A DNA stretch of 64,000 bases from Eustoma russellianum (taxonomy: Eukaryota; Streptophyta; Magnoliopsida; Gentianales; Gentianaceae). Both the position numbers and the translations under genes were made by a program. The DNA lies in contig AP025047.1 in the NCBI GenBank assembly GCA_036186865.1, positions 27,971,593-28,035,592 on the forward strand, written 5' to 3'. This document shows positions 23,280-35,190 of this stretch, one piece after another (positions within the stretch are counted from its first letter, which is position 1; every line of letters begins with the position of its first letter). The notes under the pieces were generated by a model. It was not told the origin of the DNA. It saw nothing but the letters and a program-made list of their open reading frames with translations, and searched no databases.

Positions 23280-25031
23280 ATGGATTTTGTAGTGATCAAG
23301 GAGAGGTCGGCGTATAACATTTTGCTGGGCCGACCAGCTTTGGTGGCTTTGGAAGCAGTATTTTTCCTTTTGCATGTTAGCATGAAATTTCTCACCCCAG
23401 CTGGGGTGGTTACACTTCAAGGGGACATTCAAGCAGCACTGAGCTGTTATGCCGTGGCCGCTCAGGGAAGTGGGATCGTCCAGCAGGTCAGTCTGGATGA
23501 CTTGATTCCCCCAGCTGAGGAACGCCTGCACTCCGATGATGCGGTGCAGGAGTTCATCCTAGATCCGAGTCGGCCAGACAACACCATAAAGATTGGAACG
23601 TGGATGCCTGCCGAGACATTGGCTCGGCTCCAAAGTTTGTTGAGGGAGTTTGCGGTGATTTTTGCATGGACGGCAGAGGACATGCCTGGGATCCCGATTG
23701 TCTTAGCCGAACATCGGCTCAATGTTGACCCTCAGGTCAGACCTGTTAAGCAGAAAAAGAGGAACTTTGCTCCTGAAAGGAATAATGTGATAGCAGAAGA
23801 GGTCAAAAAGCTCCTTGCGGCGAAGTTTATTGCCAAAGTCTTGTATCCAATATGGTTGGCCAACCCCATTGTGGTCCCCAAATCCGACAAGACCTAGAGA
23901 ATGTAAGTTGATTATACCGATCTGAATAAGGTATGCCCGAAGGACTGTTACCCCCTACCAAAAATTGACAGGTTGGTGGACTCTACTCTGGGATATGAGG
24001 TCTTTGATTTTCTTGATGCTTTCAAAGGCTACCACCAGATCATGATGGCGAAGGAGGATCAAGAGAAGACCTCCTTTATTACAGAGTCAGGTACTTACTG
24101 CTATGTCAGCATGCCTTTTGGATTAAAAAACGTGAGAGCTACTTATCAGCGCTTGGTCAACTCGCTGTTTCGAGATCAGATCGGCCGAGTTATGGAAGTG
24201 TACATTGATGATATGCTGATCAAGAGCAGGTCTATTGATCAATATATCTCGAATCTTCGGGAAGTGTTTGTCATCTTAAGGGATGCACATATGAGACTAA
24301 ACCCGAAAAATGTACCTTTGGAGTGCGTACGGGGAAGTTTCTCGGATACATGGTTTCTAAGGAAGGAGTGCAGGCCAATCCTGCCAAGGTTGAAGTCCTA
24401 GAAAATATGCACTCACCTCGGAACATTAAAGAAGTTCAGAGGTTGACATGCAGAATTACCGCCTTAAGCAGATTTGTTTTTTAAGTCTGTCGAAAGAGCA
24501 CTCCCTTTCTTTCAGATTTTGAAGAAACGAACTACGTTCCTCTGGGATGACCAGTGCCAGAAAGCATTCGATGATTTGAAAGCACCCTTGGCCGTGGTGC
24601 CAATGATGAAATCTTCTCTTCCCGGGGAGACTTTGTACATATACTTGTCAACCTGCCATGAGGCAGTAAGCGCAGTTCTGCTCAGGGAGCAGGATCCAGT
24701 GCATAGACCCATATATTTTGCCAGTAAGGTTCTACATGGAGCCAAAGTGCGTTATCCCAATGCAGAAAAAATAATCTTAGCTTTGATAGTGGCAGCAAGG
24801 AAATTCCGACCTTATCTCCAAGCCCATCCTATAATAGTGGTGATGGACCAGCCTTTGAAGCAAATCTTGTCCCGACCGGACACATCTGGTCGAGCTGCTA
24901 AGTGGGCTATGGAACTTTCTGAGTATGATATTGAGTATAAACCACGCACTTCTGTCAAGGCTCAAGCTTTGGCAGACTTCTTGGCCGAAGGGATATCTGT
25001 TGAGGAAGACCATCCCCCAACACAGGGATAG
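23280..25031 (+). pseudogene. Reverse transcriptase and RNase H of the TAT element
   Basis: Early residues read YNILLGRPAL (end of protease) and WTAEDMPGI. RT motifs follow: VDYTDLNK (23908), GYHQIMMAKEDQEKTSFI, YVSMPFGLKN, and the catalytic VYIDDMLIKS (about 24200). A stop (TAG, probably from TGG) lies at 23895 and another (TAA) at 23904. A frame change near 24340 leads to the RNase H part, with RPIYFASKVLHGAKVRYPNA and FRPYLQAHPIIVVMDQPLKQ. It ends at a TAG at 25029. The domain would copy the RNA genome and degrade the RNA strand. The stops make it inactive. Confidence 0.88.
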
Positions 25032-25430
25032 ATCTTATATGTAGACGGATCATCTTCAAAAGAGGAAAGTGGAGCAGGGCTCCTCATAATCAATCCAAAC
25101 GAGGAAGAACTGGAATACGCTCTACGCTTCGATTTTGAAGACACCAACAATGAGGCCGAGTATGAAGCTTTGATAGCTGGGCTGAGTCTTGCTCGAAAAC
25201 TGGGAGCACAGCAAATAACTGCCCGAAGCGACTCACAGCTCATAGTCTCTCAAATCAATGGAGATTATGAAGCTAAAGAGGACAATATGAAGCGATACTT
25301 GGCCAAGGTACAACATTTGAGTGGAATGTTTGAGCACTCTATGGTGGAACACATTCCCAGGTCGGCAAATAAGCGGGCCGACACGTTATCTTGGCTGGCC
25401 TCATCCACCTCGGCTACGATAGGGAAATAG
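25032..25430 (+). pseudogene. Second, archaeal-type RNase H of the TAT element
   Basis: Directly after the TAG at 25029 the same frame reads LYVDGSSSKEESGAGLLI, then NNEAEYEALIAGLSLARKLG, RSDSQLIVSQINGDY and HIPRSANKRADTLSWLA. The acidic residues in YVDGS, EAEYEAL and SDSQL are placed as in RNase H. A duplicated RNase H between RT and integrase is a documented hallmark of TAT elements. The frame is open for about 130 residues, which makes this the best-kept pol domain. Confidence 0.85.
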
Positions 25431-25489
25431 ATTGTTGTGAAATTGGTAAAACATCGTGATTTTGATGGTAACAAAGTCTTGCAGTAAGA

Positions 25490-26734
25490 CTACCACAACA
25501 CATGGATGGATGAAATAGTTACCTATCTGCAACATCAAACCCAGCCGAAGGATAAATCTCAAGCTCGGCGTCTTCGCCTAAAAGCTTCCAGGTACGCTCT
25601 CTTTAATGATCAGCTGTATAGAAAGTCTTTTTCACAGCCTTGGCTGCGTTGCGTGCCTGAAGACGAAGGAGATTATATCCTCTGAGAATTGCACTTGGGA
25701 ATATGCAGAATTCATTCTGGCGCACGTTCTTTAGCCCACAAATGCTATTTAGCTGGCTATTATTGGCCTACCATTCGCAAAGATGCAGAAGGGTTGTCAA
25801 AAATTGCCGATCTTGTCGGGCTCATACACCGACATCCCATTTGCCGAGCCATGAGTTAGCTGTTATTTCTAGCCCTTGGCCGTTTGTACAATGGGGCATG
25901 GATTTAGTAGGGCCTCTGTCCTGAGCTCCCGGCTCGGTCAGATTTTTGCTGGTAGCAATTGACTACTTTACCAAATGGATATAGGCTGAGCCGTTGGCCA
26001 CCATAACTGGGGCACAAGTAAAGAAGTTCTTGTGGAAGAATATTATCTGCCTCTTCGGCCTACCCCAGGTTTTAATCTCGGATAACGGAAGGCAATTTGC
26101 CGAAGACCCTATGAAAAGCTGGTGCCTTGATTTGCATATCAAGCAACGCTTCACCTCAGTGGCCCATCCTTAATCAAATGGCCAAGTAGAGCTTACTAAC
26201 AGGATCATTAAAGATGGACTCAAAAAGCGTCTGGATAAGGCAGGGACTAGTTGGATGGATGAATTACCCAGCGTTCTATGGGCCTATCGCACTACGCCAT
26301 CTACTTCTACAAAGGAAACTCCTTTTTCCTTAGTATATGGCACTGAAGCCCTTATTCCTGCAGAGATCGGTTCTACATCAGCCCGGGTAGATTATTACTC
26401 TGCCTCAGGAAATGATCAAGAACTACGATTAAACTTGGACGAGCTTGAGGAAAAAAGAGACCAAGCTCACATCCGCATGGCACAATACAAAAACTTGGTT
26501 TCCCAATATTACAACTCTCGCGTGCGTCCGAGATCTTTTCGAGTGGGAGACCTAGTGATGCGCAATAATGAAGTCAGTCATGCAATCCCAGCAGGAACTT
26601 TTAACCCTAAGTGGGAGGGTCCTTACCGAATAGTTGAAGTACATTCGGCTGGAGCGTACAAATTGCAAACTTTAGAAGGTCAAACTCTCCCGCAGACTTG
26701 GCACTCTTCTCATCTTCGGCTCTTACATCAGTGA
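25490..26734 (+). pseudogene. Integrase of the TAT element
   Basis: The zinc-binding region reads ELHLGICRIHSGARSLAHK with CRSCRAH further on. The catalytic core follows: QWGMDLVGPL, AIDYFTKW, VLISDNGRQFAEDP and SNGQVELTNRIIKDGLKKRL. The intact last 159 residues (26255-26734) read DELPSVLWAYRTTPSTSTKE and end with a C-terminal WEGPYRIVEV and LRLLH block. At least four stops lie between 25680 and 26175. The enzyme would insert the cDNA into the genome. Confidence 0.88.
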
Positions 26735-26837
26735 TGTAATTCTCTTGTATATATTAAAGCGTTTTGAACCTGTTTCTATCGTCAGTGCCGTATTAGAAGA
26801 TGTCTGAGCAGAGCTCGAGCGCTATGGAATGGATTTT

Positions 26838-27505
26838 TGTAAGACCTTGGCAGGTCCGAGGCAAAAGCCCGCTAAAGGATAAAACAAGACCTCGGCAGGT
26901 CCGAGGCAAAAGCCCGCCAAAGGGTAAAACAAGACCTCGGCAGGTCCGAGGCAAAAGCCCGCTAAAGGTTAAAGCAAGACTTCGGCAGGTCCTAGGCAAA
27001 AGCCCGCCAAAGGGTAAAACAAAACCTTGGCAGGTCCGAGGCAAAAGCCCGCCAAAGGGTAAAATAAGACCTCGATAGGTCCGAGTCAAAAGCCCGCTAA
27101 AGGGTAAAACAAGACCTCGGCAGGTCCAAGGCAAAAGCCCGCCAAAGGGTAAAACAAGACCTCGGCTGGTCCGAGGCAAAAGCCCGCTAAAGGTTAGAAC
27201 AAGACTTCGGCAGGTCCTAGGCAAAAGCCCGCCAAAGGGTAAAACAAAACCTTGGCAGGTCCGAGGCAAAAGCCCGCCAAAGGGTAAAATAAGACCTCGA
27301 TAGGTCCGAGGCAAAAGCCCGCTAAAGGGTAAAACAAGACCTCGGCAGGTCCAAGGCAAAAACCCGCCAAAGGGTAAAACAAGACCTCGGCTGGTCCAAG
27401 GCAAAAGCCCGCTAAAGGGTAAAACAAGACCTCGGCAGGTCCGATGCAAAAACCCGCTAAAGGGTAGAACAAAACCTCAGCAGGGCTGAGGTAAAAACCC
27501 GCCAG
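26838..27505 (+). repeat. 45-bp minisatellite (~15 copies) with 225-bp higher-order period
   Basis: Units read AACAAGACCTCGGCAGGTCC + GAGGCAAAAGCCCGCYAAAG + GGTAA. Variant units (AAGACTTCGGCAGGTCCTAG at 26981 and again 225 bp on at 27206) show that blocks of five units were duplicated together. Because 45 is a multiple of 3, all frames stay open, which creates long low-complexity ORFs on both strands that I reject as genes. It sits between integrase and the antisense ORF. Confidence 0.95.
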
Positions 27506-27962
27506 AGGGAAAATTTGTACAAATAAGCTTTAAAAATCCTCTTAACATAAAGAGGCCGAGGTGAAACAGAACAATGTACATATACCTCTCTGCTAGGTAA
27601 AATTGCGCTGAAAGGTAACGCTGCAAATTCAAGACTTGGGATTATAATTATCGTCAAAGTCAGAGCTTGGTTTAAACAGTGCAGAATTCATTCTTAGTTT
27701 ATCCATGAATCAGCTCAACCAAATAACAGGCTTATTTTATGGTTTGGGGACTTAATTTATTTTCAGTGAAATTGATCAAATTTAGCGAGGCCGACATGGG
27801 AACTTGGAAACAATAAGTTTGAAGAATAAACTTGCTGAAAATGCTAAAAGCAAAAGAAAAGAAAGAGTTGTAAATTACAAAAGGCTGATTTTTCATTGAA
27901 GAATTTGAGTTCAGAATACATTGATGTCTACTCAGCTAATGATTACAAAGAGAACCCTAAGC

Positions 27963-29817
27963 CTAATCATCTTCTTCCCTCAAGTCAGCTCCATCTACAA
28001 ATTTTTGGAATTGATCTTCAAATTCTAGGGAAGCACTGGGATTGTACAGTTTAGCCAGGCGAGGATCCTCTTTGTTCAGGTCTAGATAAACATTTGAGCA
28101 GACATCAATGGCTTCTCTTCGGCCGACCTCCATTACCGAGCTCGGCAGAAGGATCATGTTTTCTTCAAAAAACTTGGATTTCTTGAAGTCCACAATTTTT
28201 TTGATCTCAGCTTCAATCAGTTGGTGACGCAGTAAGCCCAGTTGCTCTTCATTAGTTTTGCTCTTCTGCCTCAGCTCATCAATTTGTTTCTTCAGAAACT
28301 CATTCTCATTTAGAGTCTAAGTGGAGGTCAGCTCCAGATCTGCCACCTTATGTTCCAACTCAACCACTTTTGAGTTGGAAGTGGCCAGCTTCATCTCAGC
28401 ATCTTCGACCCTATGCTGGAGTTGGGAAATGTTGGCCCGCAGATTTGTGATTTCTTGAGTTAGTTCAACTCCCTTCAGCTCAGCTTCCTCAAGTTTTTTA
28501 CTTTTAGCTTCGAGCTCTCTAAGAAATTCTTCACTGCGGGTCAGAATCTCCAAGTCTTGAGCTCGGACCTGCAAAGGAAGCAGAGTTGGAAGAAGGCTCT
28601 ACTGGCTCGGGCTCAGCAGAAGCAGCAGTTGGAACTGGGGGCAGAGCTGAGGTAGAAGCTCCCCCAGAACCAAGGGTGACCATCCTTCTTTCTTTGCGGG
28701 CCCTCTTTCTGGCCGCTGCCTCAGCCATTTGGTTAGAACGGGAAGAAGGTCCAGCCATTGCACCTGCATTAGGGATCAGACAGTTAAACACAGAAAGAGG
28801 GGAAGGTTGTTGAAAAGAAATACAACGATATCAACCTCGGACAATGGTTAAGTTGTCTGGGGAGAGTGGCAAGTAGTTATCGCCAACAGCCGAGTGGTCC
28901 AGGTCGGCCGCTATCCAGATCTCCGAATCCACCTTCTGCCAGTCAATGACTATTGGAAGTGTTTGAATTCTATTTGCTTCATCGCAGTAATCTTGGCCTG
29001 GCCTCATGTTATCAACTCTGCCAGACTTCCAGATGTTTCTGCTCGGCAGTTCAGACTTCTTGACATAGAAAAATTTCCCCTTCTATCTCTTATTGGAAGT
29101 GTGAATATTGATGGCAAAAGGAAAACTTATGTTAGACGCTCGTTTGCTAAAATAATACCAGCTATGCGAGGCCCGACACCCAAAAAGGGCTCGGAAAATA
29201 GTAGCATTGAAAGGGAGTTCAACAATTCTAAGGAAAAGAAGATAACAAAGAATGAGTTTAAGGCCGTTTGGCTGGATTTGAGGAAGCCTGAGTCCATAAG
29301 CCCACATAATACGGACAAGTGGCTCAGGAACAGGGAGGTTGAAACCTGACTTGAAGTAATCCTCATAGACTGCTTCATAATCCCTAAGGGGATCATAAGC
29401 AGTCTGACCAGGCAAGGGAAGGATCGGACTGAACCAGTTTTTGTCAATTTTATAAAATTTAGAAATCCTGTTCAGGTCAGCCTCGGACAGAGTAGAAAGA
29501 GACTCTTGGACAAGGGAAGAGGGCAGACCTCTCTCAATGACCCCAGAAAACAGAGATGGGTCCCTCAGTGGGGCAGGGGGGTATAAAGATGCCGGAGCAG
29601 GAGCAATCCCTGCTTGCTCCGGCAAAGAACTGACCACGGTGATGGCTCTGCTGGACTGAGCAGTATCACCAGTGGTTCGACGTAAATTGTTGATGGGAAG
29701 ATCATCAGCAGAGGCAGATCTGACGGACAGAGGTAGAGAACCGGAGTTACCTCCACCACTGGCGGCGTAAGAACCACCCTCAGAAAAGTTTTGCGAATCA
29801 CGAGAAGGTGAAGACAT
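27963..29817 (-). pseudogene. Antisense ORF block of the TAT element (PF04195-like domain plus coiled coil)
   Basis: Read leftward from ATG 29817. A Ser-rich leader is followed by RISKFYKIDKNWFSPILPLP, SGFNLPVPEPLVRIMWAYGL and QIQPNGLKLILCYLLFLRIV, the pattern of the 'putative gypsy type transposon' family. A TAG at 29083 (probably from TGG) interrupts a frame that continues to TIVRG at 28836. There a GT donor, and an AG acceptor at 28764, define a 72-bp intron that keeps frame into a basic RKRARKERR stretch. A change of frame near 28570 leads to a ~200-residue heptad-rich coiled coil ending KFVDGADLREEDD (27963), with one TAG at 28317. The 27506-27962 stretch downstream shows nothing else. 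Such antisense ORFs between pol and the 3' LTR are known from Retand/Ogre relatives; their role is unknown. Confidence 0.75.
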
Positions 29818-30351
29818 AATGAAGAATTGAAGAATAAGACTTACAAAAAACCTTAAGGAAAAGAAGAGGAAGACTGGAGGAAGGCTGAGCAAGATCTGAG
29901 TCGTCGGAGTTTAAAAGGGTTGCCGGAGGAATAAACAGAACGCCGGAGCAGAAAGCAAGAATGCATAAAAGGTTCGAATAACCTTGGAAGGATCTATCTA
30001 TGAGGTTTCATCTCGGCAGCCCAAAGGTCACCTTGATATAATCGTCCTCGATACCTGAAACAGCCAAATTCAAAAGGCTGCGTAACTGATGCTTCGTGCT
30101 CTGCGCAAACAATAAATGCGCAGAACAGACCAGTCAGAGACGGACACATGCCAAAAAGGCGGTGCGATTATGACTTTGGTCAGTTCGGCCAAAAACACCA
30201 TCAACGCTTCGTACTCTATGCGGCCAGTAAATGTGATGAGCAGTCTAATCAGAGGTTGACACGTTGTCAGTGAAAGAACGACTCGTTAAAGATTCTGAAT
30301 CGATTAGTTTTCCCTCTCAGGTCAGCTCGGCCAAATTAATCTGGGGGCAAG
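29818..30351. other. Spacer between the antisense ORF start and the 3' LTR
   Basis: Non-coding. On the minus strand this is the presumed promoter and leader region of the antisense ORF; a TTTAAA (29910-29915, palindromic) is the only core-promoter-like signal I see. On the plus strand it ends with the purine tract CTGGGGGCAAG (30341-30351) before the LTR. Confidence 0.5.
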
Positions 30352-31245
30352 TGATGAACCAAAAAATAACGCCTGTTAGTCAACAACAGTCAATGGTATG
30401 ATATGGGCATAAAAATGTTAAGTCCCACAGGTCGGCCCAAAGCTCGACAAGGTCATATATTGACAAACAATTCGTCTCGGCCAATCGGCCACAGCGCATC
30501 TTGGCCAAACGGCCGCAGCGCATCTCGGCCAAACGGCCACAGCGTATCTCGACCTCAGCTCCATCTCGGCCTCAGTTCCATCTCGTCTGATGATAGCAGG
30601 CCACGCTTGTGACGTCAACTGCGGTCATCATGATAGGCCGACCTATGCTCTCTAAAGTCGGCCACTTACGTCTCAACAAGCCGACCCCGCGGCCCAGGCC
30701 ATCCTGAGCACTTCTGAATATCTATGGAAAGCTAAGCCTCGGCTCTGGAAGTTTACCCTGGGTAATTCTACCAGGTGAAACTCCTAACCAGATGTCCCAG
30801 GCTAGCTTACTCAGCTTAGTACAATGCCACTTGGCGAGCATACAAGAGTAAGAGTCATCCTTGTGACCTCCTTGCGTGTCACGATTTCTAGACTCTGCTC
30901 ATGCATTGGCCCAGACAACCATATAAAAGGCAGAAAACAGTAGAGAGAAGAAGGTGGAAAAAATTCACAAATTACAACAGTGACTCATCTTCCCCAAGGT
31001 GAAAATAGCCAGGTTTACCAGAAAACCTTCCAAATACAAACTATTACCAGTATATAAACCTCTCCATAAATGGCCTCTACTGACTTGAGCGTCGGAGGGT
31101 ATTACCTGGGGCCATAGATCCCGGGTCCTCTGACCTTGTTCCTTTGTGCAGGTCGACGTACAGTCCGCTACAAACAACTGACAGAGAATTGACGGCGTAA
31201 TCCCCACATTACACTTATTACTTGGTGATAAATCTGACATCATCA
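30352..31245 (+). repeat. 3' LTR of the TAT element (894 bp)
   Basis: It starts TGATGAACCAAAAAATAACG and ends GACATCATCA, followed by the target duplication GAATA. It matches 18688-19596 with scattered substitutions and small indels, more than separate the LARD LTRs, so this element is older. Its TATA box copy is at 30922-30929. Confidence 0.92.
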
Positions 31246-31475
31246 GAATACATAGCATAGTGACGACACAATGATGACCGTCCCAAAAACTTGCATCCTT
31301 GACCAGGCAGGGCAAACTGCTGACCGGTCGACATGTCTTGGCCTTTAAGCCACAATCGGTTGTAATCAGGTATGCAAATCTAATAAAATTTCAACACATA
31401 AGACACCAATATCCCACGAGATTCATAATTCACATATCTCATGCACTCTAAATAAATTTTACAAACCACATACAC

Positions 31476-31706
31476 TATACAATGTATTGTGTATTATTAT
31501 GTATGTTAGTGGGGTTAGTGGATGTCCAAACATTAACACCCATTAAGGATAGTGGAGTAGTGGGCATTAACCTTAGGAAGATGTTACACTTGTTATACCC
31601 TATAAATTGGACAACCCATTGTAAGAATTTTGATACCTTGGAAGAATATATTTCATATAATTTTCTTCTTCTTGTTCTTTTGATATCATCGTTTGAGTCT
31701 ATAACA
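31476..31706 (+). repeat. 5' LTR of copia B (left boundary tentative)
   Basis: The stretch TGTATTGTGTATTATTATG... to GAGTCTATAACA is followed by CTTTATTAGCACAACG. This resembles the ATAACACGTTATCAGCACG junction seen at 54240-54262 on the other strand and typical of some copia elements. The gag of the element starts 127 bp later. The left end is a guess from the TG rule. 31251-31475 shows nothing recognisable. Confidence 0.5.
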
Positions 31707-31833
31707 CTTTATTAGCACAACGCTTTACCTACTATAGAAGATCCACCGTGTTACTAATATTCCTGGTTGCTGAACTCAACTTTGGTTCATCTGTTATTCT
31801 CATCTCTGATCTAAATTTCAGAAATTCAGACCA

Positions 31834-32872
31834 ATGGCGAACATCACCAAGCTGGAATTTGTTGCCCTTGATATTTCCAGTAGAAATTACATGGCACGGG
31901 TTCTTGATACTGAAATCCACTTGATAGCTATGAACCTCGGACGTACAATTAAGGATGATGTTGTGGTTAGTGAGCAAGATAAGGCTAAGACCATGATATT
32001 TATTCGCCATCACCTCCACGAAAGGCTGAAATCCAAATACCTTAGGGTAAAAAAACCTCGGGAGTTGTGAAAAATCTGGAGGAGCGATATGATCATTATA
32101 AAAGTGTTATCCTTCCAAAGGCTCGATATGATTGGTTGCACCTAAGGCTGGAATATTATAAACAATCAATGAACATAACTCTGCTATGTTTTCTATTGTC
32201 ACCCAATTGAGGTTGTGTGGAGATAAAGTTACTGACGCTGACATGTTAGAGAAAACATTCACCACTTTTCATGCATCGAATATGCTCCTGCAGCAGCAAC
32301 ACAATAAACGAAATTTTTAAAAATATTCCCAGCTCATTTCATATCTCTTAGTTGCTGAACAAAATAATGAACTGTTGATGAAAAATCACATTTCTCGCCC
32401 GACTGGGTCAAAACTATTCTCTGAAGCAAATGCAACTTTTAATGGTCGTGGTAGAGGTTGTGGTCATGGTCACGGTCATTGTAGAGGTCATGGTTGTGGT
32501 AGAAGTTTTACACTATCCCACCAGAAGTGGAAAAATAATGAAAAGCTGCGTGAAAATACGAAAGCTGTAAAAGATAGTGCACTGGCTAAGCATCACGATG
32601 AGACATGTTATTGATGCAGATCTCAAGGGCATTGGTCTTGTACTTGCCGTACACCAAAACATTTGGTTGATCTTTATCAGACATCCCAGAAGGATAAAGG
32701 CAAGGGAAAACAAACTAATTTTGTAGATTTCGGAAATATAGTAGATAATAATGACATAATCCCCAATCATTTTGATGATTTGGATCTTGAAGATTATCTT
32801 ATGGATCCAAGTATGGATGGCAATGGAATCCAGTTTGTGGATGATGTTACAAACAACAATGGCCGAGCATAA
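31834..32872 (+). pseudogene. gag of copia B
   Basis: The N-terminus reads ITKLEFVALDISSRNYMARV and EIHLIAMNLGRTIKDD, the start of a copia Gag of the UBN2 type. A TGA near 32068 and a frame change then break it, with RYDWLHLRLEYYKQSMN and VAEQNNELLMKNHISRPTGS showing the later body. A Gly/His/Arg-rich stretch (32436-32510) leads to a zinc knuckle C-X2-C-X4-H-X4-C at about 32608-32650. A TGA at 32612 replaces a residue inside the knuckle. An acidic C-terminus ends at 32870. Not functional. Confidence 0.8.
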
Positions 32873-33031
32873 TTATGTAGGATGTCTAGTTATTTTTCAT
32901 GATTAGTCATGTTTTCTTAGGATAAGTTTTCATTTATTTTATGACATCTTAGCCAGCAACTTTGTTTCATTTTTTATTTATCTATTAGCATGAATAAAAT
33001 TTCTTTGTCATTTAAATTATAATTTCCATTT

Positions 33032-35190
33032 ATGTGTTGGTTCTTTGGAATTAAATTTAATTATGAAAATTGTGTATGTTATGCTAGACATATATTCAAG
33101 ATGAATGGTGGAGACATCTGTCTGGTTGATAGTGGAACGACACACACAATTCTTCGTGATCGAAAATATTTTTCGACATTGCAATTGACAAAAGCAAATG
33201 TTAGTACAATTTCGGGTACTACATCATTGATTGAGAGCTTTGGAAGAGCAACTATTATACTACCAGGTGGTACACATATATTGATAAATGGCATTATTTT
33301 CTACAAGTCAAAACAAAACTTGTTGAGTTTCAAAGACATACGCCTTAATGGTTTTCATATTGAAACCATGAATAAGGGGAATATGGAATTTTTATGTATT
33401 ACATACGAAGACTCAGGCCAGAAGCTTGTAAAAGAACAATTCTCAATTTTCTCATCTGGATTGTATTATGCGACTATACATCCAGTAGAATCTAATCTTA
33501 TGATGAACCAAAAGTTCAATCATACAACACTATTCATGTTACGTCATAATCGACTTGGCCACCCGAGATCGATAATGATGCGCAGAATTGTACAAAACTC
33601 ACATGTACATCCTTTAAAGAACCAGAAGATTCTTTTACCTCGTGATTGTGTGTGTTGCTTGTTCATGAGGGAAATTAATCAAGGGGTCATCTCCGATGAA
33701 GGTTCATGTTGAATCCCCTATATTTTTACAAAGAATACAAAGAGATATTTGTGGACCTATTGATCCTCCTTGTGGACCATTTTGATATTTTATGGTCTTA
33801 TTGGATGCTTCTTCACGTTGGTCTCATGTGAGTTTGCTTTCGACAAGAACAGTAGCATTTGTCAAGCTTCTTGCTCAAATTATACGCTTAGGAACACAAT
33901 TTTTGGATTATCCAATTAAATCTATTCGTCTTGATAATGCTGGTGAATTTACGTCTCAAGTTTTTATTGATTATTTCATGTCAATTGGGATTGATGTTGA
34001 GCATTCAGTGGAACATGTGCATACTCAAAATGGCCTGACAGTGTCATTAATAGAACGTTTACAACTGATTGCTAGACCTATGTTCTTAAGATCTAATTTA
34101 TCCATGACAGCTTGGGGACATGAAATTCTGCATGCATCTGCATTAATACGGCTTAGACCCAATTTGTTTCAACCATATTCGCCATTACAAATGGTATCTG
34201 GTCAGCAGCCTGATATTTCACACTTAAAGATTTTTGGTTGTGCGATTTATGTTCCAATTGCTACACCACAACGGCCAAAAATGGGTCTTCAAAGACGTCT
34301 AGGCATATATGTGGGTTTTGATTCTCCATCTATTGTGAGATATGTTGAGCCCCTGACGGATGATTTATTTAAGGTAAGATAGGTTGATTGTCATTTTGAT
34401 GAGAAAGTTTTCCCGCCGTTAGAGAGAGACGAAGTACTGTTTCTGGAAGAACGATGCGAAATTACATTCAACGTTCCTTCATTTTCTCATCTTGACCCAC
34501 GAACAAATCAATGCGAGCAAGAAGTAAGACAGATAATTCATTTACAAAATGTTGCAAATCAGTTGCCTGACACATTTACTTATAGTTAAAAGATAACAAA
34601 ATCCTACGTTCCGGCGATGAATACGCCAATTCGGCTTGATGTCTCTGAAAGACATAATAATGGTATACCAAAAGCAAGTCTAAAATGTGGACGCTCTATC
34701 GGTGCAAAAGATAAAAACCCTTGAAAAATAAAGGTACAAGTTAATGCTCCCGAAGAGAATACTCCAGAAGAGCAAAGAAGTTCACAACCTGAAAGCGCTA
34801 TAGAAATTAAAACTGATCAGTCCAAAATTTATAAACAAGTTGCTCTTGAAGAAGCAAGTGAACAAACTTTTTAAGAAATCTCTTTGAATTATGTAAGTTC
34901 AGAAGAAAATTAGAATAGATAAAAGCTTATTATTGATCATGTTTTTGCTTATGGTATTGCATGCTGAATTGTAAATGAGGATCCTGCACCGAGATCCATT
35001 GAACAATGTCGACACAAAAATGATTGGCCAAAGTGGAAAGATGCAATCCAAGCAGAACTGAAATTATTAGAAAGTCGCAATGTATTTGGACCTGTAGTCC
35101 AAACCCCCGAATGGATGAAACCTATTGGATATAAATGGGTTTTTGCACGAAAATACAATGAGAAAAATGAGATTGTGCGATACAAGGCAC
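33032..35190 (+). pseudogene. Protease, integrase and start of RT of copia B
   Basis: The protease block DICLVDSGTTHTILRDRKYF is at 33114. A pre-integrase block with LRHNRLGHPRSIMMRRIVQN follows, then a frameshift near 33700 into integrase: VLLDASSRWSHVSLL, SIRLDNAGEFTSQVFIDYF and HTQNGLTVSLIER (34020). Several stops (34381, 34587, 34723, 34873 and others) punctuate the linker. RT begins with WPKWKDAIQAELKLLESRNV, KPIGYKWVFARKYNEKNEI and VRYKA. It stops abruptly at about 35190, where CACTA-derived sequence begins. The rest of RT, RNase H and the 3' LTR are missing. Confidence 0.85.

Larger units (their letters stand above)
18688..31245 (+). mobile_element. TAT-lineage Ty3 retrotransposon, full length but decayed
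   Basis: LTRs at 18688-19596 and 30352-31245 are flanked by GAATA on both sides (18683-18687 and 31246-31250). The order is LTR, PBS, gag, protease, RT-RNase H, second RNase H, integrase, 45-bp minisatellite, antisense ORFs, purine tract, LTR. The extra RNase H and the antisense ORFs downstream of integrase are known features of TAT/Retand/Ogre relatives. Scattered stops and one nested transposon show it cannot make its own proteins. Confidence 0.9.

Noticed and set aside
26793..27449. 218-residue minus-strand ORF of GLLPRTCRGLVLPFG-type repeats, and similar ORFs on both strands
   Set aside because: It is the translation of the 45-bp minisatellite; a unit divisible by 3 keeps every frame open. 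No non-repeat domain or start context supports a gene.
28894..29349. Plus-strand ORF of 151 residues opposite the antisense block
   Set aside because: It is the shadow of the minus-strand domain, which has recognisable family motifs; the plus frame has none.
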